Made by a program: the position numbers and the translations under genes
Origin: an uncultured bacterium
GTDB lineage: Bacteria; Bacillota; Clostridia; Lachnospirales; Lachnospiraceae
Direction: 5' to 3'
NCBI GenBank assembly: GCA_947381965.1
Contig: CANCXX010000006.1
Location: forward strand, 1 to 64,000
DNA: 64,000 nt
Part shown: piece by piece, positions 56,647-64,000 of the stretch
Layout of the letters: every line of letters begins with the position of its first letter
How positions within the stretch are numbered: position 1 is the stretch's first letter
The notes under the pieces: model-generated
Databases searched by the model: none
What the model was told of the DNA's origin: nothing
The model's input: only the letters and a program-made list of their open reading frames with translations

Positions 56647-58554
56647 ATGATTTTATCTTGCCAGAATATATCAAAAGCTTTTAATGAACAGCCTGTGCTT
56701 AGCCATGTTTCCTTTCATATAGAAGATTATGAAAAAGCCGCTATTGTGGGAATCAATGGCGCCGGCAAAACAACTCTGCTTCGCATTATCGTTGGGGAAA
56801 GCTCTGCAGATGAAGGGATTGTTACTCTTTCCCGCGGTAAGACACTGGGCTACCTGGCCCAAAACCAGGATGTGGACAGTGAAAACACCATCTATGACGA
56901 ACTGCTTCTTGTTAAATCAGATGTAATTGCCATGGAAGAAAAAATACGGGATACAGAACGCTCCATGAAACACGCCTCTGGCAGGGAACTGGATCTTTTG
57001 ATGGAGTCCTACACCCGTCTTACTCATTCCTTTGAAATGGCAGACGGGTATGCCTACAAAAGTGAAATCACAGGTGTTCTAAAAGGCCTGGGCTTCGAAG
57101 AGCAGGAATTTTCCAAAAAAATAGCAACCCTTTCCGGCGGGCAAAAAACCCGTCTGGCTTTAGGACGCCTTCTTTTACAGAAACCAGATCTTATTATATT
57201 GGATGAGCCAACGAACCATTTGGATTTAAATTCTATTGCCTGGCTGGAAACTTATCTATTGAATTATAAGGGAGCAGTTCTTATTGTATCCCACGACCGT
57301 TATTTTTTAGATAAAATAGCAGGAAAAATTATTGAAATTGATCAGACAAAGGCAACATCGTTTACTGGAAATTACTCCGACTATGCCGTAAAGAAAGAAC
57401 AGCTCCGCTCTGCCGCCTTAAACGCCTATTTGAAGCAGCAGCAGGAAATCAGACATCAGGAAGAAGTTATTGAAAAATTAAAATCCTTCAACCGGGAAAA
57501 ATCCATCAAAAGAGCTGAAAGCCGGGAAAAGATGTTAAATAAAATAGAAGTGCTTGAAAAGCCAACAACAGCACGTACTGATATTCATATGAAACTGATT
57601 CCCAGAAAGATAAGCGGCAATGACGTGCTGCATGTGGAAGGCCTCTCCAAGTCTTTTGGAGAGCAGACACTCTTTGCCTGTCTTGATATGAACTTAAAAC
57701 GCGGAGAGCATGTTGCCATAATCGGAGACAATGGCACAGGTAAAACTACTATCCTGAAAATCATTAACGGAATTTTAGACGCGGACAAGGGCACAATCAC
57801 ACTTGGCGCCAATGTCCATATCGGGTACTATGACCAGGAGCATCATGTCCTGCATATGGATAAAACACTCTTTGATGAGATTTCCGATACCTACCCTTAT
57901 TTAACGAATACGGAAATCCGCAATACCCTGGCTGCTTTCCTTTTTACCGGGGATGATGTATATAAAAAAATTGAAAATATAAGCGGCGGTGAGCGCGGAC
58001 GCATCTCTCTGGCAAAGCTGATGCTCTCAGAATCTAACTTTTTAATATTGGATGAGCCTACCAACCATCTGGATATCACCTCAAAGGAAATTCTGGAGGA
58101 TGCGTTAAACGCCTATGAGGGCACTGTGCTATATGTGTCTCATGACCGTTATTTTATTAACCGCACGGCCAGCCGTATTTTGGATTTATCAGGCCAAAAG
58201 CTTACAGGATATCTGGGAAATTATGATTATTATCTTGAAAAAAAAGAAAATGCAGCTGCCCCCCTGAAATCCACCCTTTATACAAAGGAAGATACCGCTT
58301 CTGAAACCAGACTGGACTGGCAGGCAAAAAAGGAACAGCAGGCAAAAGTCCGTAAAAAGAAAAATGACCTGAAAAAATGCGAAGATTCCATTGCCCTGCT
58401 GGAAAAACAGCTTGCAGATATTGAAAGTGAAATGCTTCTGCCGGAGGTGGCTACTAATGTCGCAAAACTACAGGAACTGACAGGGCAGCAGGAAAATTTA
58501 AACGAAACCCTTTCCCAGCTGTATGAGCAGTGGGAAACCCTTGCCGAGGATTAA
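56647..58554 (+). CDS. ABC-F ATPase (Uup/YdiF-like)
   Basis: 635 residues with two ABC domains but no membrane part. Walker A IVGINGAGKTTL and IIGDNGTGKTTI, signatures LSGGQKTRLALGR and ISGGERGRISLAK, and both LDEPTNHLD motifs are intact. Between them is the interdomain linker; the C-terminal 90 residues are a Lys/Glu coiled coil. ABC-F proteins act on the ribosome; resistance versus housekeeping cannot be told here. RBS: AAGGATGTG. Confidence 0.92.
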   Translation: MILSCQNISKAFNEQPVLSHVSFHIEDYEKAAIVGINGAGKTTLLRIIVGESSADEGIVTLSRGKTLGYLAQNQDVDSENTIYDELLLVKSDVIAMEEKIRDTERSMKHASGRELDLLMESYTRLTHSFEMADGYAYKSEITGVLKGLGFEEQEFSKKIATLSGGQKTRLALGRLLLQKPDLIILDEPTNHLDLNSIAWLETYLLNYKGAVLIVSHDRYFLDKIAGKIIEIDQTKATSFTGNYSDYAVKKEQLRSAALNAYLKQQQEIRHQEEVIEKLKSFNREKSIKRAESREKMLNKIEVLEKPTTARTDIHMKLIPRKISGNDVLHVEGLSKSFGEQTLFACLDMNLKRGEHVAIIGDNGTGKTTILKIINGILDADKGTITLGANVHIGYYDQEHHVLHMDKTLFDEISDTYPYLTNTEIRNTLAAFLFTGDDVYKKIENISGGERGRISLAKLMLSESNFLILDEPTNHLDITSKEILEDALNAYEGTVLYVSHDRYFINRTASRILDLSGQKLTGYLGNYDYYLEKKENAAAPLKSTLYTKEDTASETRLDWQAKKEQQAKVRKKKNDLKKCEDSIALLEKQLADIESEMLLPEVATNVAKLQELTGQQENLNETLSQLYEQWETLAED

Positions 58555-58593
58555 TAAAAAAATTTTTTACAGCATGCAAAATAGGAGCTCACA

Positions 58594-60489
58594 ATGTACC
58601 GTATAAAAAAAATAGGCGTTTTTATCTCTCATATTTATGGAAATTACCAGAGTCTTTTATGTACCGGAATTGTAAAAAAAGCAAAAGAGTATGGCTATCT
58701 GGCAGAAATTTTCACTTCTAACGATGGCGAGGATTTGGGGGAATACAGCACAGGTGAATTTCATATTTTAAATATTCCAAGGCCGGATGATTATGCTGGC
58801 ATTATTTTGGCTTCCGGCACCTATCGTCTGCCAAAGCTACGGCAGGACATCATCGAATTTCTGCAAAACCATTTTTCCTGTCCGGTAATTGATATTAGCC
58901 AGATTTCTTCCCCTTTTCCACAGGTCATATTGGAAAACCACCAGCCAGTCAGGGAATTAGTGCTTCATTTGGGCAATATACACCAATATAAAAATATCTG
59001 TTATTTGGGCAGCAGTGTTGACCAATGCTCAGATGCTTTAAGGAAAGCTGCATTTTTAGAAGGAATGAAGAGCCTGTCCCTTTCCGTTAAAGACAGGCTT
59101 TATTCCTGTGACTACTCCCAAAAGGGAATCCAGGAAGCGCTTAGACAAATGCTGACCGCTGTCCCCTGTCTTGAAGCAGTTGTCTGTTATAATGATCAGA
59201 TTGCGCTGACTGTTATATCTTTGTTAAAGGAATGGGGATTTTCGGTTCCTGGACAGGTAGCCGTAACGGGCTGCGACACCCTTGAATTTGGTCAGAAAAT
59301 TCCGCCCTCCCTTACCTCTGTCACTTTTCCAATTGATGAAGTGGGAGAAACCTCAGCCTGCCTGCTTTTCCAGCTTATACATAAAAAAAGCATTCCCTCT
59401 GCCACCACGGTATATGCACGTCCTTTTTATGGATGTTCCTGCGGCTGTATGGAGAATGAACCTGCATCTTCCTATTTTTATACCAAAAAACTGTATGACC
59501 GGATTGTTTTATTGGAACAGAATTTAATTCTGGACATGCACATGTCTGCCAATTTACAGGGAGTAAACGATATTGACGATGCCATGGATCTGCTTGCAGG
59601 ATTTGCATTGTCACTGCCTGAATGCAGGGAATTTTATCTCTGTCTTTATGAAGACTGGGATCAGATTTCCAGCCATATCAGTCGAATCACCTTTACCTCC
59701 AAAGAAGAAAACAATTCTGATACTGTTTTATTAAAGCTTGCCATAAAAGACGGGAAAAGACTGCCTGAATGCACTTTTACCAAGCGCTGCATCCTGCCTG
59801 ATTATCTCTATGACAGTCAGACTTCTTCTTATTTGTATGCGCCTCTGTTTTTTGGCAGTAAATGCTTTGGCTACCTGGCCCTTTCCTTTACAGGTCAAAA
59901 GGCCGGATATCCTTTTTCTTTTATTTCCTGGCTTTTAAATGTCAACAATATGTTGAAAAATCTGTGTGACAAAAAGAATCTCGGTCTGCTGGTCGGACGT
60001 CTGGAAGATATTTATGCAAGAGATGAGCTTACCGGACTTCTAAACCATCAAAGTTTCGTGATTTCTTCACAGCCGGCATTTGAAAGGGCAATTGCTGAAA
60101 AACAGTCTGTCTGTGCATTTATGTTTGACTTATCCGGCTTAAAGTCCATTAATGACAGTTTTGGGCATACAGAAGGTAACTTTGCTATTCAGGTACTGGC
60201 CCACGCCATTGAAAATTCTGCCGGAAAAGAAGATATCTGTTCCCGCCTAAGCAGCGATATATTTCAAATTCTGGGGATTGGATATACCCTAAAGCAGGCG
60301 GAACAATTTATTGAAAATGTACATAAGTATCTTGACAATTATAATAAACTTCACACCAAGGATTACCGCATCCTTACTAACTGCGGTTTCTGTTTTCGTT
60401 TTCCAGAAAAAGCCTCCGAATATGATGAAATGTATGAGGAAGCCGGACTGTCTCTTTGCCAGAATAAGCAAAATAAAAAAACAGTTTAG
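58594..60489 (+). CDS. LacI-type sensor fused to a degenerate GGDEF domain
   Basis: 631 residues, no signal peptide or membrane segment. Residues 1-285 resemble the sugar-binding core of LacI/XylR-like regulators (GVFISHIYGNYQSLLCTG, AVVCYNDQIALTVISLLKEW, AVTGCDTLEFGQ) without the DNA-binding head. The C terminus (475-631) is a GGDEF fold (RDELTGLLNHQSF, FDLSGLKSINDSFGH), but the active motif is SSDIF (553-557). It probably binds a sugar and cannot make c-di-GMP. RBS: AGGAG. The neighbouring YesMN system may share its signal. Confidence 0.85.
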   Translation: MYRIKKIGVFISHIYGNYQSLLCTGIVKKAKEYGYLAEIFTSNDGEDLGEYSTGEFHILNIPRPDDYAGIILASGTYRLPKLRQDIIEFLQNHFSCPVIDISQISSPFPQVILENHQPVRELVLHLGNIHQYKNICYLGSSVDQCSDALRKAAFLEGMKSLSLSVKDRLYSCDYSQKGIQEALRQMLTAVPCLEAVVCYNDQIALTVISLLKEWGFSVPGQVAVTGCDTLEFGQKIPPSLTSVTFPIDEVGETSACLLFQLIHKKSIPSATTVYARPFYGCSCGCMENEPASSYFYTKKLYDRIVLLEQNLILDMHMSANLQGVNDIDDAMDLLAGFALSLPECREFYLCLYEDWDQISSHISRITFTSKEENNSDTVLLKLAIKDGKRLPECTFTKRCILPDYLYDSQTSSYLYAPLFFGSKCFGYLALSFTGQKAGYPFSFISWLLNVNNMLKNLCDKKNLGLLVGRLEDIYARDELTGLLNHQSFVISSQPAFERAIAEKQSVCAFMFDLSGLKSINDSFGHTEGNFAIQVLAHAIENSAGKEDICSRLSSDIFQILGIGYTLKQAEQFIENVHKYLDNYNKLHTKDYRILTNCGFCFRFPEKASEYDEMYEEAGLSLCQNKQNKKTV

Positions 60490-60499
60490 GGGAGGACTT

Positions 60500-61969
60500 C
60501 TATGCCTTCCCTTTAAACTGTATATTTTTCCGGTACTCAGTAGGAGAAACTCCGCAGGCTGCTTTAAATGTTTTCATGAAATGTTTTTCATTTTCATATC
60601 CCACATGCCCGCTGATGTCAATTACCTTCATATCCGTTTCTTCCAGCAGCCGTTTGGCCTCTTCTATTCTGATTTCCTTGAGAAACGTCACAAAATTCTT
60701 TCCTGTATACTGTTTAAACACATATGAAAAAAGTGAATAATTCATTGAAATATGGTTGGACACTACTGCCATGTTTAAATCCTTTCCATAGTTTTCTCTT
60801 ATATAACTAACAGCCTGAGAAACCTTTTGTTTATTTTTATAATCGTCAAACCGGCTGTTAAGTGTGTCGCAGAAATTAGTCAGCCATCCCAGCACCTCCG
60901 TTTTAAACTCTTCTAAACTGTTATAGCCGTATATTTCATAATAATCTCTGATTTCTTCCCTGTCTGTCTTTAATATACTGGCATAGGTTACAAGAATATC
61001 ATCAAACATATACTGCATCCCCCACTCAAATTCCAAAGGATCATAGCTTCCCAAAGACGCATTTTTAAATATACGCTCAAGCTGGCGGACAGCATTTTCG
61101 TATTTATCCGTTCCAAGAAGCTGCACTATCTGCCCCAAAGCAGGTTTTTCCAAATGGATATCCGTGTTTTTCCTTTTATTAATTTCTTCATATTCCACTG
61201 ACGGCTTTCCAAGATAAAATGCCTCTTTTCTGGCAGCCAAAGCCTGAGTATATCCCTTTTTTAAATTTTCGACTCCGCAAAGCAGTGAACTAATCCCCAC
61301 ATTTCTTCCTGCCAGCTCATCCTTAAGTAATACCGGAAGATAATCTGCATCCGTAATATATAATTCATTTTTCTCCACTGCATCTAAATGGATGAAAGGA
61401 GGGTTTTCTTCCCATTCATTCTGGCCTTCCCCTCCATCATTGACAAGCACCATCAAGTATTCTCTTCCTAAAATTGTATCATTCCATTGTTTTAGCAGAA
61501 ATTCCTTTTCATAATCCGGCAGCGTTTCATTCATAATAATATACTTTAGCTGCTGGTATCCAAGGTTTCTGTCAAATATAGCGCTTTCCTTCTTTTTAAG
61601 CACTTCTGCATTTAATTTTTCCAGAACCTCTTTTACCTTTTCCCTCTCGACCGGCTTCAATATATATTCCCTGACTCCCATTCGCAACATTTCCACTGCA
61701 TAAGAAAAATCATCATAACCACTGATCGCCACAGTAAGCGGTTTATGGGGCAGGCTCTGCATGGCTTTGACAAGAGCGATGCCATCCATTCTTGGCATAC
61801 GGATATCTGTCAGCATTACATCCACTTCCTGCATCCTTAAAATTTCCAGCGCTATCTCACCATTACTGCATTCCAGAATATTATCCACAGGAACGCCGCT
61901 GCGTTGTACCATGGTTTTTATCCCCTTGCGAATCATCTTTTCATCTTCAACAATTAAAAGTGTCTTCAT
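60500..61969 (-). CDS. yesN: AraC-type response regulator YesN
   Basis: 489 residues. The receiver domain has VEDEKMIRKG, VMLTDIRMPRMDG (phospho-acceptor Asp) and ILKPVER. The C-terminal AraC domain (LNMAVVSNHISMNYSLFSYVFKQ and KVIDISGHVGYENEKHFMKTFK) binds DNA. The ATG at 61969 follows GAGGAAGTGT and overlaps the yesM stop as ATGA. Likely activates the sugar transport genes upstream. Confidence 0.92.
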   Translation of the reverse strand: MKTLLIVEDEKMIRKGIKTMVQRSGVPVDNILECSNGEIALEILRMQEVDVMLTDIRMPRMDGIALVKAMQSLPHKPLTVAISGYDDFSYAVEMLRMGVREYILKPVEREKVKEVLEKLNAEVLKKKESAIFDRNLGYQQLKYIIMNETLPDYEKEFLLKQWNDTILGREYLMVLVNDGGEGQNEWEENPPFIHLDAVEKNELYITDADYLPVLLKDELAGRNVGISSLLCGVENLKKGYTQALAARKEAFYLGKPSVEYEEINKRKNTDIHLEKPALGQIVQLLGTDKYENAVRQLERIFKNASLGSYDPLEFEWGMQYMFDDILVTYASILKTDREEIRDYYEIYGYNSLEEFKTEVLGWLTNFCDTLNSRFDDYKNKQKVSQAVSYIRENYGKDLNMAVVSNHISMNYSLFSYVFKQYTGKNFVTFLKEIRIEEAKRLLEETDMKVIDISGHVGYENEKHFMKTFKAACGVSPTEYRKNIQFKGKA

Positions 61970-63789
61970 ACACTTCCTCTTCCTTCCTCCATAGGAATAC
62001 GCACAATAATTTTTGTATAGCATCCCAGCTTTGATGCAATTTGTATTCCATACTTTTCTCCAAAATTCATTTTAATCCTGTCCTGGACATTTTTAAGCCC
62101 TATGCCATTGCCTGACCCGCCAAACTCCTCCACTTCCCCGTTAATTTTCCGGTATAGCTCCCGGACCTCTTCTTCACTCATGCCCCTTCCTGCATCAGTA
62201 ATCTCTATGGTACAGTCCTTTCCCTCAACAATTCCCTTGATATAGATATTTGTGTCTTCCGCCATCTGTTCAATACCATGATATATAGCGTTTTCTACAA
62301 TTGGCTGCAAAGACATTTGGGGAATAGCCTGTTTCGATATAATTTCCGGCAGGTTAACAGACAGATAAATTTCATAATCAAACCTAAGATTGATCAGTCT
62401 TAAGTAATTTCGTATATATTCCAATTCCTCCTCCACTGTTACATTTTGGGAGGTCCACTTCATACCATAGCGTAAAAGCTTCCCAAGGGTGGTAATGGCA
62501 TCTGATATATCATATTTTTCTTCTATCTCCGCCATCATTTTAATGGACTCAAGCACATTATAAATAAAGTGCGCATTAATCTGGTTCTGAAGCGCCCTGA
62601 TTTCCGTATTTTTCATGAGCAGCTCATGATTTAAATTATCATCTGTAAGCTGTTTGATATTTACAAGCATTTTATTTATCTGACTGCCCAGCTCCCCCAT
62701 CTCGTCTGTTCCGCAGTTTTCAATCACAACATCCAAATCCCCATTCTGCACTTCTCTGATCGAGTGCAGAATATCGTAAAACTGTCCAAGCATTCCCTTG
62801 GCAACTTTATTTACCACAACAGCAAGCAAGGCCAGAACACAGATTGCTACAAAAATAAATTCCATATTTTGTTTATGGATTTTTTTCATATCTTTTGTAT
62901 AGTCATTAACGCTAATCAATGCTCCATTTAACTCTTTGATTTTCTGGTATCCCACAATCAGATTTTTTTCATCTGACATTTTGTGGTAAACATGAATATC
63001 CTCCTCCTGACCATTTTCTTCCACAATCTCTTTTACAAGGACTCTGTCTGCCTGAACATCTGACTGATCCGAAAAATAAAAATTACCCTTATCATCCACA
63101 AAACATGCCCATTCCTCCTTTGTGGAATCATATATCAGTGGAAACATCGTATCCATATACATGGCAGCTTCCAAAATACCGATCTCCCCCTGTCCGAACA
63201 CTTTCATTGGTGTTATCAGTGACATAATCTTTCGGTCCCCCGATAACTGCCCATAATCGGAAAACAGCTTGTCCGTATAGCCATACTTCCATCCATAAAG
63301 ATTATCATCGTGGGCAAAAGGCTGATTTTTCATTCTATCCATCCGGTATATTACAGGCATCATTTCCTGCATATCCATACAGTCCACATAAACCCGCACC
63401 TGATAAAGGGAATTATTACTGTTAACCATTCTCTCCAAAGATGCCACATCCCTGTTGTAAAACGTAAGCAGCTGTTCAGTGGAATAGGTTTCACCCTTTT
63501 TTTGTGAAACAAGAAATTCCCTAAGCCCCTGATCACTTAAAAAAAACTGGGTAGACATATTGATTGAATCCACACTTGACACCGCCTGATCGTATCCCTT
63601 GCCTAATTTATAGTGCATGGCGCTTGATTTTTCCCTGACCAGATTACTTTCCATGCTCTTAAAAAGCCACCCTGATAGCCCAGTCATAGGCAGTAAAACA
63701 AAAAACAGGCAGATTACCGTAAACTTCATATTTAGTTTTAATCCTTTCATCCTGCCTTTTCTGTTTTTCATACGGCTGACTCTCCTCAT
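61966..63789 (-). CDS. yesM: YesM-type sensor histidine kinase
   Basis: About 607 residues. Membrane segments at about 22-44 and 305-325 frame an extracellular sensor region. A HAMP-like domain follows, then the His_kinase motif QINAHFIYNVLESIK (the phospho-acceptor His) and the ATPase motifs IVENAIYHGIE and GNGIGLKNV. The upstream ATG overlaps the TGA of the solute-binding gene as ATGA; an ATG at 63771 with GGAG ahead is an alternative. Pairs with YesN. Confidence 0.9.
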   Translation of the reverse strand: MRRVSRMKNRKGRMKGLKLNMKFTVICLFFVLLPMTGLSGWLFKSMESNLVREKSSAMHYKLGKGYDQAVSSVDSINMSTQFFLSDQGLREFLVSQKKGETYSTEQLLTFYNRDVASLERMVNSNNSLYQVRVYVDCMDMQEMMPVIYRMDRMKNQPFAHDDNLYGWKYGYTDKLFSDYGQLSGDRKIMSLITPMKVFGQGEIGILEAAMYMDTMFPLIYDSTKEEWACFVDDKGNFYFSDQSDVQADRVLVKEIVEENGQEEDIHVYHKMSDEKNLIVGYQKIKELNGALISVNDYTKDMKKIHKQNMEFIFVAICVLALLAVVVNKVAKGMLGQFYDILHSIREVQNGDLDVVIENCGTDEMGELGSQINKMLVNIKQLTDDNLNHELLMKNTEIRALQNQINAHFIYNVLESIKMMAEIEEKYDISDAITTLGKLLRYGMKWTSQNVTVEEELEYIRNYLRLINLRFDYEIYLSVNLPEIISKQAIPQMSLQPIVENAIYHGIEQMAEDTNIYIKGIVEGKDCTIEITDAGRGMSEEEVRELYRKINGEVEEFGGSGNGIGLKNVQDRIKMNFGEKYGIQIASKLGCYTKIIVRIPMEEGRGSV

Positions 63790-64000
63790 TTTATTTTAAG
63801 TTTTTCCTTTGTCTCCTGCATCTGCCTGGTGCTTTCTTCCATCACAAGAGCAAATCCCATTTTTTCCCGCTCCTTTACAAACTCCGCCATTATCTGATCA
63901 AATTCTTCTTCTGTGGGCGCTAAAAGCAACTTGGGCAGCGTCCGGCTCCAAAGCTTTTTAATATTTACATCTGCATCTCCGGCTTTTGTATTTCTTTGGA
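63786..64000 (-). CDS. C-terminal end of an extracellular solute-binding protein (partial)
   Basis: The last 70 codons of a gene that runs off the right edge, ending in TGA at 63786-63788. The residues VNIKKLWSRTLPKLLLAPTE and EFDQIMAEFVKEREKMGF resemble the C terminus of sugar-type ABC solute-binding lipoproteins usually encoded beside YesMN. The substrate cannot be seen. It overlaps yesM by four bases. Confidence 0.6.
   Translation of the reverse strand, partial: QRNTKAGDADVNIKKLWSRTLPKLLLAPTEEEFDQIMAEFVKEREKMGFALVMEESTRQMQETKEKLKIK

Overview
The window is a chromosomal segment of a low-to-mid GC, Gram-positive, spore-forming Clostridia member, most likely Lachnospiraceae (a Blautia/Ruminococcus-like acetogenic lineage is an inference). 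Support: AGGAGG-type ribosome sites, many AT-rich sigma-A promoters, sporulation genes (yqfC, yqfD, a SpoVB-like flippase, tepA, a BofC-like protein, ftsK/spoIIIE), an NfnAB transhydrogenase, fhs and folD for one-carbon metabolism, Rex, and YesM/YesN-type sensing. It looks like core chromosome; I see no prophage, insertion sequence, rRNA, tRNA or CRISPR array.

Layout. 1-2.5 kb: the start of a membrane sensor (cut by the window edge) and a GHKL/LytTR two-component system. 2.5-5.8 kb: ylxM, an AraC regulator, a membrane-anchored GH25 lysozyme and a YitT transporter-like protein. 5.9-14.6 kb, minus strand: yceD-rpmF, plsX-acpP, rnc-smc-ftsY and ilvA, with terminators splitting the run after rpmF and acpP. 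14.9-19.2 kb, plus strand: a cupin-XRE regulator and potABCD for polyamine uptake. 19.3-28.2 kb, minus: a LysM lipoprotein, proA, 5-formyl-THF cyclo-ligase, two overlapping flavoprotein genes, a BofC-like protein and a SpoVB-like flippase. 28.2-34.2 kb: ybeY, a degenerate PgpH-like protein, phoH, yqfD, yqfC and a pyrimidine nucleoside phosphorylase. 34.2-38.1 kb: a palindromic element, a small membrane protein, a NUDIX hydrolase, rlmH, a zinc-ribbon membrane protein and a MORN protein. 38.3-49.6 kb: nfnB-nfnA, a zinc-ribbon/TPR membrane protein, folD, fhs, ftsK, tepA and an unknown membrane protein. 49.6-56.5 kb: yebC, a CBS/CorC protein, mazF, alr, nnr, a coiled-coil protein and rex. 56.6-60.5 kb, plus: an ABC-F ATPase and a LacI-sensor/degenerate-GGDEF fusion. 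60.5-64 kb, minus: yesN, yesM and the tail of a sugar-binding lipoprotein.

How the genes work together. The central minus-strand blocks are housekeeping: lipid precursor synthesis (plsX, acpP), ribosome and RNA maturation (rpmF, rnc, ybeY, rlmH), chromosome handling (smc, ftsK) and protein targeting (ftsY). Metabolic genes add one-carbon (fhs, folD, cyclo-ligase) and redox balance (NfnAB, Rex). The most unusual items are a family of perfect hairpins placed directly before ribosome-binding sites, an 89-bp palindromic element, a PgpH homologue that has lost its catalytic Asp and extracellular domain, a LacI-type sensor fused to a broken GGDEF domain, and a MazF with no MazE beside it. I found no clearly new multi-gene system; most of the novelty lies in these single items.
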